NCBI RefSeq assembly: GCF_005048155.1
Contig: NZ_SUMB01000004.1
Coordinates: forward strand, 186,001-250,000
From: Streptomyces piniterrae
GTDB taxonomy: Bacteria; Actinomycetota; Actinomycetes; Streptomycetales; Streptomycetaceae
Length of the DNA stretch: 64,000 bases
Direction: 5' to 3'
Numbering within the stretch: the first letter of the stretch is position 1; each line of letters begins with the position of its first letter. The position numbers and the translations under genes were made by a program. Shown in pieces: positions 26,714 to 35,440 of the stretch. The notes under the pieces are model-generated. The model had not been told where the DNA came from. It worked only from the letters and a program-made list of their open reading frames with translations, and made no database searches.

Positions 26714-26983
26714 TCAGAGCGCGCTGCCGGCGCCAAGGGCGTTCGTCTTGGAGGCGAGGTCGTTGTTCGTCTTCAGCTTGTCGGCGACCTTGCCCACCGC
26801 GCCGATGAGCACGTCGGCGTTGACGCCATCGAGCGGGTTCTTCACGTCCTGCTTGCTGACCGTGTTGCTGTCCAGCAGCGCCGTCTCACCATCGAGCGGC
26901 CCAGGAGCCGCGAGTGCCGGCGTCGCGGCCCCCAGAACCAGAGCGACACCGACAACACCCGCAGCAGCCTTGGCGATCTTCAC
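26714..26983 (-). CDS. small secreted protein, unknown function
   Basis: An 89-residue exported protein. The signal peptide is KIAKAAAGVVGVALVLGAAT up to PALA-AP. The mature ~65 residues are a Cys-free helical peptide with a repeated KNPLDGVNADVL-type segment and charged DKLKTNNDLASK. GTG at 26983 is chosen because GGAAGGG lies 8 bases upstream; a TTG at 27004 would add seven residues. It resembles small actinobacterial secreted proteins without known function and is too short and lacks the hydrophobic pattern of chaplins. Confidence 0.7.
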   Translation of the reverse strand: MKIAKAAAGVVGVALVLGAATPALAAPGPLDGETALLDSNTVSKQDVKNPLDGVNADVLIGAVGKVADKLKTNNDLASKTNALGAGSAL

Positions 26984-27224
26984 GATCTGTATCCCTTCCA
27001 GCAAGTGCGCTCAACGGTGCGGCACGACCCTCGTGCCTCCGGAGGGTCCGTCCTCGGACCCTCGTAACGCACTGCCACAGCCCTAACCACTGCACTCATA
27101 TCAAAGTGTCGAAGTATCACCCGTCCGAGGAATATTTTCATCAGAGCGTTCTGGAGGGCTTGTCCGACGACCTTGGCAACGACAGGCCCTCGATAACCTT
27201 GCATTCGGAGGGGTGAGGTCGCCT

Positions 27225-27775
27225 GTAGATGACCCCGGAGGGGCGCCGGACACAAGCCCGCCCGGTCCATGGCCTGCGCCGTCTCCTCGATGCTTTTGTC
27301 GAGTACCTGGACGGGGTTCCAGGTGGTGGTGGACCAGACCTGGACCGCCCCACCCTTCTCGCCGCGGGCCAGCGACTTCCCATCCGGGCTCAACACCAAG
27401 GCATTGAAGGGTTCTTGAGTGAAGGTCAGGTTCTCGCTCTCTGTACGAGTGCCGGCGCGCCACACCTTGACCTCGTTTTCAGAGGTGGTCGCGAGAACCT
27501 TGCCGTCCGGCCTGGCCGCGATGTCGATCAGGCTTTTCCCGGCCTTCCGGACCGTGGCGGTGAGCTGTCGCTGCCGGATGTCCCAGAAGCGCAGCTGATC
27601 GGTCCAGGTGGAGGCGATGAGGGTGCGGCTGTCCCCGGCGAACGTCATGGACAACACTGCACCGTCGACCACACGCGCCGTGGGGCCTACGGGGTCGACG
27701 AGGGTGGCGACCAGGTCGCGAGAGGCGACATCCCACAGCGTGATCGTGGTGTTGGCACCGTACGCCAGGGTCTTC
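27225..27775 (-). pseudogene. WD40-repeat protein fragment
   Basis: The minus strand encodes about 180 residues of WD40 beta-propeller: blades ending TITLWDVASRDLVATL, DQLRFWDIRQRQLTATV, NEVKVWRAG and AVQVWSTTTWNPVQV, with ARPDGKVLATTS and SPDGKSLARG turns. No start, signal or N-terminal domain precedes it, and downstream the frame runs into unrelated sequence, so it is a stranded piece of a longer WD40 protein (often fused to NTPase or kinase domains in Streptomyces). Confidence 0.72.
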
Positions 27776-27940
27776 AAAGACTTCCGCCTCGCAGCCCGCA
27801 GCGTCATCGGCAACACGAACTGACACTGCGAAGCCTGGCCGGCATGGCCGTCGGAAGCACCGAGTAACTGTTCACCTTGGGAGGTTAATCGTCGAGCTTC
27901 GGGCGTGTATCGGAAGTGGGTCAACGGCTAGGCTGCGACA

Positions 27941-28669
27941 GTGGTCAACTTGCCTATAGCCCCTGACGAACTGGTGCTCCGAGTCTCCCAAGCGCACACT
28001 CGGGTGCTGGAACTGGTCGATCGACTCGATGACCGGCAGAAGGAGGCAGCCTCTGCCCTGCCGGGGTGGAGCCGCGGGCATGTCATCAAGCATCTCGCCG
28101 ACAACGCCCGCGCCTTCGAGCGGCAGGCGCTGGCCGCCCTGCGGGGCGAGATCATCGACATGTACGACGGCGGCCAGGGAGAGCGTGACCAGTCCATCGA
28201 CCGCGGCGCCGCCCGGCCCTTGGCGGGGCTGCGCGAGGAACTGAAACTGGCCCAACGGTCCCTGGAAGATGCCTGGAGCGGGTTGACGGCAACGGACTGG
28301 AGTCGCGCGGTCCGCTTCCGTCACGCCACGGTGTTGGATACCGCGCTGGCACGGTGGCGAGAGGCGGAGATCCATGCCGTAGACCTCGCGGTCGGCTACC
28401 ACCCCCGCGACTGGTCGCTGGACTTCGCCCTGCACGCCCTGGACTTCCTGTCGGATCGCGCCCCCGTCGGTACTCGGCTGGTCTTGCAGGCCACCGACCA
28501 TGATTTCGCCCGAACCTTGGGCACGGGCACGGGCACGACAGTCGAGGTCTCGGGAGCAGTGCGTGACCTTGCGGCCTGGATGGCCGGCCGGAGCGCCGAC
28601 GGCCCCTTGAGCACGACCGGCCTCCACTTGCCGGAACTGGGTCCATGGCCGCCTGATCCCGCAGACTGA
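27941..28669 (+). CDS. maleylpyruvate-isomerase-family mycothiol-dependent enzyme
   Basis: A 242-residue DinB-fold protein starting at GTG. The N-terminal helix bundle has RVLELVDRLDDRQKEAASAL, then the metal His in PGWSRGHVIKHLADNARAF. A second His pair follows in WREAEIHAVDLAVGY, and the C-terminal SCP2-like part ends with VSGAVRDLAAWMAGR. The H-x(n)-E..H arrangement matches mycothiol-dependent maleylpyruvate isomerases, which use mycothiol to isomerise or conjugate small molecules; the substrate here is unknown. Apparently monocistronic. Confidence 0.85.
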   Translation: MVNLPIAPDELVLRVSQAHTRVLELVDRLDDRQKEAASALPGWSRGHVIKHLADNARAFERQALAALRGEIIDMYDGGQGERDQSIDRGAARPLAGLREELKLAQRSLEDAWSGLTATDWSRAVRFRHATVLDTALARWREAEIHAVDLAVGYHPRDWSLDFALHALDFLSDRAPVGTRLVLQATDHDFARTLGTGTGTTVEVSGAVRDLAAWMAGRSADGPLSTTGLHLPELGPWPPDPAD

Positions 28670-28705
28670 CGGGTTCACAGGCGAGGGCCTGGAACGATCT
28701 TGCGC

Positions 28706-28762
28706 ATGGCGCGTGGAGGCCTGACGGACGACCAGTGGGCGGTCCTGGAACCGCTGTTGTGA
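28706..28762 (+). pseudogene. IS5-type transposase N-terminal remnant
   Basis: ATG to TGA encodes MARGGLTDDQWAVLEPLL, the canonical N-terminus of IS5-family transposases (LTDxQWxxLEPLLP). It stops after 18 codons; nothing of the catalytic domain follows. Confidence 0.75.
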
Positions 28763-28778
28763 ATCAAGGAGCGGACTC

Positions 28779-29384
28779 GTGACTCGGACAACCCGGAAGC
28801 TGGTCGTCGGGGCCGCTCTTTTTCTTTCGTGTATCGCCTGTACGGCGAATAGCGGGGGTAACACCGGGCCCTCCGCAACCGCTTCTTCAGCGGACCAGTT
28901 CACTCCAATCAACCAACTGAAGTCGATCAGCCTCGATGGAGACCCGCTGTCCGAAACGGAAACTTCTGACACGCGTGAAGCCCCCCGAGCGGTAGGGGAA
29001 GTTCACGCGGGCCATTACCGCATGATTGCGTACACTCAAGGAAGTTCCTGCGGGCTCCTAGTAGTCGATGCGAAGCGCTCAAAGCGATCATTGATCAACC
29101 TTGTTTCCGCCTGGCCGAAGGATCGTTCAGAAGGCAGTCAACGCTACGCTGCCGGCCCTTACGGACTTGCTTCGGGCGCAGGTTCAGACGCTTCTCACTC
29201 GCAAGCATCGCTGTACTGTAGCGAGAAGGCGATGGTCGTCGAATTCACGTCCAGGGAAGACACGTCGACGGCTGGACAGCAAGGCCAGGTTTCACTCAAG
29301 GAGCGCCAATCCGAGCCCGCCGCATTGGTAATGGTCGTCGGTTCGGATGATGCGCGCAAGAAGATCACAGACCATTTCAAATGA
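28779..29384 (+). CDS. putative lipoprotein, unknown function
   Basis: A 201-residue lipoprotein starting at GTG with AAGGAG 7 bases upstream. The signal ends in the lipobox CIAC (lipidated Cys21), then a Ser/Thr/Gly linker. The body holds two further Cys (SSCGLLVVDA and SLYCSEKA) that could pair, and mixed alpha/beta sequence ending with VMVVGSDDARKKITDHFK. Base composition is visibly lower in GC than its neighbours, which with the adjacent IS5 fragment suggests recent acquisition. No family recognised. Confidence 0.7.
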   Translation: MTRTTRKLVVGAALFLSCIACTANSGGNTGPSATASSADQFTPINQLKSISLDGDPLSETETSDTREAPRAVGEVHAGHYRMIAYTQGSSCGLLVVDAKRSKRSLINLVSAWPKDRSEGSQRYAAGPYGLASGAGSDASHSQASLYCSEKAMVVEFTSREDTSTAGQQGQVSLKERQSEPAALVMVVGSDDARKKITDHFK

Positions 29385-29400
29385 GCTCGGATACCGCCGC

Positions 29401-31509
29401 CTACTGTGCTGCGGGGTGTGCCATCGCCAAGTCGAAGTCGTCCGTACCGCGGCCCTCGACGGACAGCGTCGACGCCACGGGCGGGTAGCCGCTGGCGATG
29501 AGCGAGTACTCGCCCGCGGTCAGATCGGTGAAGGCGTACGCGCCGTCGGTGTCCGTGATGGTGGTGCGCACCACGTTGCCGGCGGAGTCCACCAGCGTGA
29601 GCCGGGCATCGGGCAGCGGACGGCTGCCCTCGCCGCCGCGTACGGTGCCCCGCACCTGCAGACCGGCCGATCCTGTGGCGCGGGCGAGCTTGACGCCGTA
29701 TGCGACCGGGGTGGCCGCCGTCATGACCGTGGCGGCCTGCGGCTCGTGGCCATCGGCGGAGGCGATCAGGAGGTACGAGCCACCGGTCGGGGCGTGCAGC
29801 GTGTACCGGCCGTCGGGTTGGGAGACCGTGCGGCCCACCTGCCGTCCGTCCGGCGAGACGAGGGCGAGTGCGACACCGCCCAGCACCTCGCCGTCGGCGT
29901 CCCGGACCAGGCCGTGGAACCCGGCCCCGGCCGGGACAGCATCGGCTTGCACCGCAGGCTCGGTGGCCGGATCAGCTTCGGCCTGGAGCGCAGGCTCCGT
30001 GGCCGGGTCAGCAACGGCCTGCTCCACGACCGGAGTTGACGAGGTGTTCGCGCTTGCCTTGCCGGCCTTGACGGCCCGGGGGCCGTGCTGTCCGCGCAGG
30101 CCGAGCCAGCCGATCACCGCGACCAGTGCGAAGGCGGCGGCCCCGATGCCGAAGGTGAGGGTGAACCCGGATTCGGCGGGCAGCGGCGGAACGCCCGCCG
30201 GCAGGTGCTCGATGGTCTTGGACGCCAGGATCGTAGTGACGATGGCGCTGCCGATCGCGCTGCCGGTGGAGCGGGAGATCGAGTTGATGCCGTTGGCGAT
30301 GCCGCTCTGGTGGTGCGGGACGCTCGCCATGATGACGGCGGGCATGGCGGCGTAGCCGAAGCTGACGGCGGCGCCGGTCATGAGGCCGGCTCCGATCACC
30401 GAGGCGGTGTGGGCGTGGTCGAGGGCCAGCCAGCCGAAGCCGACGGCTCCGAATACCGCGGCCAGGCCGAGCACGTACCGGGGGCCGCGGTGGCGGACGA
30501 GCCGGCCGCCGATGGGCGAGGCGAGCAGGGAGACGATCGCGCCGGGCAGCAGGAACTGGACGGATGCACGCAGGATGGAGGCGTCGAAGCCGAAGCCGGT
30601 GAGCGCCTCGGGCATCTGGACGAGGTAGGAGACGCCGAGGAAGTTCGCGAACATGCCGAAGCCCACGAGGATGCCGGCGAGGTTGGCCATGAGGACCGGT
30701 CGGTGGATGAACATCCGCATGTCGACGAGGGGCTCGCGGACCTTGACCTCGACCAGGACCCAGACCGCGATCATGACGGCCGCGCCGGCGAAGGTGCCCA
30801 GCGTGCGGGCGGAGGTCCAGCCCCACTCGTGGCCCTGGGAGATCGGCAGCAGGAGCAGCAGAAGGGCGATGCCGAGGGTGAGGGCGCCGAGGAAGTCGGT
30901 GCGTCCGCCGGTCTTGTGCCGGGTCGCGGGGACCAGGAAGGCGACGGCGAGCAGGGCGAGGGCCGCGAAGCCGGTCGCCATCCAGAAGGCGTTGCGGTAG
31001 TCGGCGTCGGTGCCGGAGGTGAGCAGGCCCGTGGCGACGAGGGCGAGCCCGCTGCCGAATGCGAGGGTGCCGCTGACCAGAGCCATGGCGCCGGGCAGTT
31101 TCTGCGGCCGTATCTCTTCGCGCAGGACGGAGAGGGCCAGCGGGAAGATCGCGGTGGCGGCGCCCTGGAACACCCGGCCCAGGATCAGCAGCGGCAGCGA
31201 GCTGGCCATCGCGGCGATGACTGAGCCCGCGACCATGACGACGAGCACGGCCACCAGGGTGGGCTTCTTTCCGTGCTGGTCGCCGAAGCGGCCGAGCAGC
31301 GGGGTGAAGACGGCGGCGGACAGCAGGGTGGCGGTGGTCACCCAGCTGACGTTGGCGGTCGAGGTGCCGAGGTCGGCCTGGATCAGGCCCAGGATCGGGA
31401 CGGGCAGGGTCTGCATCATCGATACGACCATGGCGGCGAGGCTCAGGGCGAAGACGATGACCGTCTCGTTCCGTTGCCCGGGGGCGGGGGCGGATGCGGC
31501 GTGACTCAT
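29401..31509 (-). CDS. DHA2-type MFS efflux pump fused to two CarboxypepD_reg-like domains
   Basis: A 702-residue membrane protein. Residues 1-~455 are a 14-TM drug:H+ antiporter (EmrB/QacA type): LPVPILGLIQADLGTSTANV, GRFGDQHGKKPTLVA loop, GRVFQGAATAIFPLAL motif C-like. After a linker with repeated DPATEPA come two carboxypeptidase-regulatory-like beta-sandwich domains (GFHGLVRDADGEVLGG... and VRGTVRGGEGSRPLPDARLT...). Those domains are not part of standard pumps. It probably exports drugs or a metabolite. Divergent from a MarR gene with palindromes between them, the classic repressor/pump arrangement. Confidence 0.85.
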   Translation of the reverse strand: MSHAASAPAPGQRNETVIVFALSLAAMVVSMMQTLPVPILGLIQADLGTSTANVSWVTTATLLSAAVFTPLLGRFGDQHGKKPTLVAVLVVMVAGSVIAAMASSLPLLILGRVFQGAATAIFPLALSVLREEIRPQKLPGAMALVSGTLAFGSGLALVATGLLTSGTDADYRNAFWMATGFAALALLAVAFLVPATRHKTGGRTDFLGALTLGIALLLLLLPISQGHEWGWTSARTLGTFAGAAVMIAVWVLVEVKVREPLVDMRMFIHRPVLMANLAGILVGFGMFANFLGVSYLVQMPEALTGFGFDASILRASVQFLLPGAIVSLLASPIGGRLVRHRGPRYVLGLAAVFGAVGFGWLALDHAHTASVIGAGLMTGAAVSFGYAAMPAVIMASVPHHQSGIANGINSISRSTGSAIGSAIVTTILASKTIEHLPAGVPPLPAESGFTLTFGIGAAAFALVAVIGWLGLRGQHGPRAVKAGKASANTSSTPVVEQAVADPATEPALQAEADPATEPAVQADAVPAGAGFHGLVRDADGEVLGGVALALVSPDGRQVGRTVSQPDGRYTLHAPTGGSYLLIASADGHEPQAATVMTAATPVAYGVKLARATGSAGLQVRGTVRGGEGSRPLPDARLTLVDSAGNVVRTTITDTDGAYAFTDLTAGEYSLIASGYPPVASTLSVEGRGTDDFDLAMAHPAAQ

Positions 31510-31556
31510 GGCTGGCGGGACCTTCTCAGTGCTTCAGTGCTTCAGATCATAGATGT

Positions 31557-31612
31557 TTGATGACATCAAGTACTTCCGCAGACGGTAGACGCCAATACTT
31601 AAGACCGTCAAG
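31557..31612. promoter_or_regulatory. palindromes between efflux pump and MarR
   Basis: TTGATGACATCAA (31557-31569) is a perfect 13-base palindrome. Further on, TACTT (31597-31601) and AAGTA (31610-31614) flank a second, weaker dyad. The region is AT-richer than the genes and sits between the divergent starts, as expected of MarR operators. Confidence 0.55.
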
Positions 31613-31654
31613 TAAACAATTGATGATGTGAAGCATCTTGAGTAGGCTCCAACC

Positions 31655-32095
31655 ATGAGCACCACCGCCCCGCAGGCCCCCACCAAGCTCCAGCTCTTGG
31701 AGCTGCTCGCCGCCATCGGCACCGCCCAGTGGCGCGATTTCGCGGCCGCCGCCGCCCACCACGGCCTCACCTCCACCCAGGCCAAGGTCCTCGCCCAGCT
31801 CGACCGCCCGCTGCCGATGCGCGGCCTCGCCGCCCTGCTGGTGTGCGACGCGTCCAACGTCACCGGGATCGTGGACCGCCTGGAGGCCCGCGAGCTGGTC
31901 CGCCGTGAAGCCGACCCCGCAGACCGCCGCGTGAAGAACGTCGTCGCCACCGACGCGGGCCGCGAGATCATCCGCCGCGTGCGCGAGGAGATGCAGGAGA
32001 CGCACGGCGCCCTCGACGCCCTGGGCGAAGCCGAGAGCGCGACGCTCTACGCCCTGCTGGAACGCTTGCGACCGACGATGGAGAAGGACGCCTGA
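31655..32095 (+). CDS. MarR family regulator of divergent efflux pump
   Basis: A 146-residue MarR protein. HTH segment MRGLAALLVCDASNVTGIVD and wing READPADRRVKNVVATDAGR are clear. It is divergent from the DHA2 pump with palindromes between and most likely represses both itself and the pump until a drug binds. Its last ~128 bases overlap, on the opposite strand, the predicted 3' end of the MFS gene at 31968-33410. Confidence 0.88.
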   Translation: MSTTAPQAPTKLQLLELLAAIGTAQWRDFAAAAAHHGLTSTQAKVLAQLDRPLPMRGLAALLVCDASNVTGIVDRLEARELVRREADPADRRVKNVVATDAGREIIRRVREEMQETHGALDALGEAESATLYALLERLRPTMEKDA

Positions 32096-33410
32096 CAGCC
32101 CGCGTTATGACCACCGACCGGGGCGCGAGCCGGGGTGACAGGCGGGCGGCGGGTGGTTCCGCGCGTGACCGGGCAGAGCGTCGCAGCACCAGGTGGCAGA
32201 CGGCCATCAGGGCGCCGGTCAGTAGCGCGCTGTGCCACAGCAGGGTGTCCAGCCGGTCTGCCGCGAGGTAGGCCCCCGCGGCCACGGCCGCCAGGGCGCA
32301 CACGGCGCGGTCGACGATGCTCTCGACGGAGAGCAGGGTGGCGCGTGGTGTGCCAGGGTGAATGGCGTCGTTCACCAGCTTGCGCTGGAGCGGGTAGGCG
32401 AAGCCGCAGACGGTGGCGAACAGGCAGAGCAGGGCTATGACGGTCCACGGGCCGCCGAGGGCGAGACCTGCCAGCGTCGCAGCCATCGCGAGGCTGAGCA
32501 CTGTCACCCAGGTCGCCGGCCGCAGCCGTGCGGTCAGCCATTGCGGGCGGGCCGAGGCCACCGCCTCGGCGACGGTCATGGCGGCCAGTACCGCGCCGTG
32601 TGAGCCTTCGCCGATGCCGTGGTCCAGCAGAACCGGCTGGAAGAGGTTGACCTGGCAGATGCGGGAGAGGGTGAAGACCGCCACGCCTTGCACCATGACC
32701 AGGGTGAGCCACGGGGTGGCGAGCAGGGTGCGCAGTGCCGCGGTGGCGTCGTGCAGGACTGCGGGCCGCCGGCGGTCCGGGCCAGCCGGGCGTGGGGAGG
32801 GGGCGGCTTGGGCCGGCAGGACCAGGGCGCAGAGCAGGGAGCCGGCGGCGCTGACGGCGCTCAGTGCGTACGGCGCGCCGTGTACGAGGTGCATGAGTGG
32901 GCCGACCAGCGGCCAGCACAGCACCTTCGCGCCCAGGCCCCACGCCCTCGCCTGTCCTTCGGCTTTCAGGTAGTGCTCGTCTGCGCCCTGGGCGCGCAGG
33001 CTGTCGTAGAGATACGCGCTGGCGGCGCCGGAGGTCAGCGAGCGACCGGCGGCGATCGCCAGGAAGTGCGCCAGGAAGCCGGTGTAGGTGGGGGCGAGGA
33101 GGGGGGCCAGGTTCGCCGCGGTCATCACCACGGCGCCGGCGCGCAGGCAGTTGCGGGCCCCGATGCGGTCGGCCACCAGCCCGGTCGGGATCTCGAACAG
33201 GCAGAAGGCGATGTAGTAGATGCTCTGGATGCCGAAGATCTGTCCGTCGGAGAGGCCCGCCTGCCGTTGGTAGGCGTAGAAGACCGGCATCCACCACAGG
33301 AGGTTGAACAGCAGCTGGAAGGCGTTGTTCAGGCGGATGATCCGGCGGGCTCGGGGGGCCAAAGGCTGGGGCTTACCGGTGGTGCCCGGGTGGGCGCTGC
33401 GGCGGTTCAT
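31968..33410 (-). CDS. MFS transporter, third gene of ATP-grasp/dikinase operon
   Basis: A 480-residue major facilitator with 12 predicted TM helices; motif-like FEIPTGLVADRIGARNCLRA follows TM2. Similar proteins export small molecules or peptides. Its ATG overlaps the TGA of the dikinase gene (ATGA at 33410-33407), so the two are translationally coupled. The last ~60 residues (RRPSPSSVASV...) are Arg/Ser-rich, unlike a normal MFS tail, and run antisense through the 3' end of the MarR gene. A frameshift or lost stop after SRAEPPAARLS is possible; a neighbouring frame stops at 32047. The substrate is probably the product of the operon. Confidence 0.82.
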   Translation of the reverse strand: MNRRSAHPGTTGKPQPLAPRARRIIRLNNAFQLLFNLLWWMPVFYAYQRQAGLSDGQIFGIQSIYYIAFCLFEIPTGLVADRIGARNCLRAGAVVMTAANLAPLLAPTYTGFLAHFLAIAAGRSLTSGAASAYLYDSLRAQGADEHYLKAEGQARAWGLGAKVLCWPLVGPLMHLVHGAPYALSAVSAAGSLLCALVLPAQAAPSPRPAGPDRRRPAVLHDATAALRTLLATPWLTLVMVQGVAVFTLSRICQVNLFQPVLLDHGIGEGSHGAVLAAMTVAEAVASARPQWLTARLRPATWVTVLSLAMAATLAGLALGGPWTVIALLCLFATVCGFAYPLQRKLVNDAIHPGTPRATLLSVESIVDRAVCALAAVAAGAYLAADRLDTLLWHSALLTGALMAVCHLVLRRSARSRAEPPAARLSPRLAPRSVVITRAVRRPSPSSVASVPAGRRASRSRLRPGRRGRRASPASPRARGG

Positions 33411-35440
33411 CGCGCGTAGGGGCGGATCTGGACCAGGTGGAACGCGCCCTGATCGGTGCCGTCCTGATCGGCCATCAGCCACTCGATGTCGAGCGGACGG
33501 TCCACGTCCGATGCACTGAAGTGTGACTGGAGCAGCCGGCCGGCCAGGGCCAGGTGTGCCAGCCTCTCCCGGGTGGCGGCGGGCAGGTCCGTCTCGGACG
33601 AACCGAGCGCGACCGTGCGGCCGCCGCCCTCGACCGTGTTGTAGAGGTAGTGGAGGGGAAGCGCGCTGCCGTCGACGACGGTCTCGGGCGATCCGGGCGA
33701 GCAGTTGAGGCAGACGTTACGGAAGTCCGAGCGCTTGGTCGGGTTGCAGGTCACCAGCACTCCGCCGAGGGTGGCGGGCAGATACGGCTGGACGATCACG
33801 CCCATGTAGGTGTCGTCGAGGGAGATGCCCGCCTGGTGGCGGAGTCGGACGCTGCGCGGCGACAGCAGGGAGGCCCACACCTCGCGTACGGCGTCGAGGA
33901 GTTGGTCCGCGTTGTACACGGAGGTGACCGAGGTGTAGACGCCCGCCGCGGAGAAGCCGGGCAGGTCCTCGGCGTTGGCGGACGAGCGGACCACGAGACG
34001 GCGTCCGGCAGCCGGCCCGGTGGGCAGCGCCCGGAGGGTTTCGCGGGCCACCACGTCAGGCAGGGCGGTGGTGCGGACGAGTTGCTGCAACCGCAGGCAG
34101 AGCGGTTCCACGGTTTCGGCGGCGTCGCGGGCGAGGGCCGCCTTGAGCTGGACGATGCCATCGCGCAGGGCCGGGGAGGAGAGCAGGAAGCGGTGCTGCA
34201 GGCCGAACGGGAGGGCGATGCCGTCCGGTGCGCTGACGGTGCCGGCCACGAAGTCGGCCGCCGCGGTGCGGAGTTCGCCGGGGGCCGCCGGGTACGTGGT
34301 GCCGAGGCGGGCGGCCAGATGCCGGTAGAGGTCGGGGCGCGGCGGTCGCGGCCGCCCGTGGAAGGCGGTGAGGTCGGCGGTGCGGGCGTGCAGGACGTGG
34401 TGGAGCTCCCCGAGGTGGGCCGCCTTGGTGCCGTAGCGGTTCTGATCCGTGAGGCGCAGTCGGTGCAACGGCCGCGCGGAGAGGTCGTCCAGCAGCGGCG
34501 TCCGCAGCCGGATCCGCGGGCGGTGCGGGGCCGGTGCGGTCGGCACCGTCGCCGGGGCGAGCGGGACGAGGCTGATGTCGTCCTCGGTCACCCGGTAGCG
34601 GACCCAGCCGCCATCCAGGCTGTCGGATTCGAGGAGCCGGTCCAGGTCGCGGACGATGGCGTTGGGGATGCCCCAGCCGGCGGCGAGGACGTTGGTGTGC
34701 GAGAGCGGGGTGGTCGCCGCGGTGTTGATGAAGCCCGCGACGCGCGGCACATCGTCCGGCAGGCACGGCATGGCCACGATGTCGGAGCCGCCGAGTGGAC
34801 CGGCCGCGGCTGCGTACTCCTCGGTGGTACGGAAGTGGCGGAGCCGACCGACGGCTTCGCCGGGGTTGAGGGGTGTGCGGGTGCGATGGCCGAAGAGCTC
34901 GTGGCTGAGGATCCGCGGCACCCGGACGTCGCTGATGGCGGCGAGAGCGTGCTCCTGACCGTGGTTCGCCGGCTTCAGCAGCAGCGACAGCCGGCCGTCG
35001 AGCCGGTGGCGCACGAAGGTGTAGAACTCCTCCAGCAAGGGGCCGTCCATCGTGTCGGCCTCGGTCGTCTCCAGGACGAGGAAGGGCCGGGGGCTGCCCT
35101 CGGTGTCCTGGTCGGTGTGTAAGGACAGCACGCCCAACAGGAAGCGGCGGTCGGGGGCCATGTAGACGGAGGCGTTGAAGGCGTCCAGGCAGGAGTCCAG
35201 TTCCGCCGGTTCCATGCCGAGGACTCGGGTGGCGATGTAGTCGACATGGAAGGGGTGGACGGCGGTGTCGAGCAGGTGCCAGGTGTCCTCGGCGCGGTCC
35301 ACCACGACCTTGAGGTACGGGTGGCCGGCGAGGGAGCCGGCGAGGGTCCGGAACAGCGGCAGTGCGAGGTGTTCGCCGACGGCCGTGCGGTCGGTGACGG
35401 GACGTGGAGCGGCGGCCGGCGGGGCGATGGTGGTGTTCAT
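33407..35440 (-). CDS. dikinase with His domain before ATP-binding domain (GWD/PEP-synthase-like)
   Basis: A 677-residue phosphotransferase. An N-terminal ~180-residue region of unknown fold is followed by a swivelling phospho-His domain with TTPLSHTNVLAAGWGIPNA (His248), then a PPDK_N-type ATP-grasp domain from about 340: GTKAAHLGELHHVL, GIALPFGLQHRF, the nucleotide motif RSSANAEDLPGFSAAGVYTS (~484), and the closing DIEWL...LVQIRPY. No PEP/pyruvate barrel is present. Rifamycin phosphotransferases run ATP-then-His; this order is that of plant glucan water dikinase. It should transfer the beta-phosphate of ATP via His248 to an unknown acceptor. Overlaps both neighbours by ATGA. Confidence 0.78.
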   Translation of the reverse strand: MNTTIAPPAAAPRPVTDRTAVGEHLALPLFRTLAGSLAGHPYLKVVVDRAEDTWHLLDTAVHPFHVDYIATRVLGMEPAELDSCLDAFNASVYMAPDRRFLLGVLSLHTDQDTEGSPRPFLVLETTEADTMDGPLLEEFYTFVRHRLDGRLSLLLKPANHGQEHALAAISDVRVPRILSHELFGHRTRTPLNPGEAVGRLRHFRTTEEYAAAAGPLGGSDIVAMPCLPDDVPRVAGFINTAATTPLSHTNVLAAGWGIPNAIVRDLDRLLESDSLDGGWVRYRVTEDDISLVPLAPATVPTAPAPHRPRIRLRTPLLDDLSARPLHRLRLTDQNRYGTKAAHLGELHHVLHARTADLTAFHGRPRPPRPDLYRHLAARLGTTYPAAPGELRTAAADFVAGTVSAPDGIALPFGLQHRFLLSSPALRDGIVQLKAALARDAAETVEPLCLRLQQLVRTTALPDVVARETLRALPTGPAAGRRLVVRSSANAEDLPGFSAAGVYTSVTSVYNADQLLDAVREVWASLLSPRSVRLRHQAGISLDDTYMGVIVQPYLPATLGGVLVTCNPTKRSDFRNVCLNCSPGSPETVVDGSALPLHYLYNTVEGGGRTVALGSSETDLPAATRERLAHLALAGRLLQSHFSASDVDRPLDIEWLMADQDGTDQGAFHLVQIRPYAR

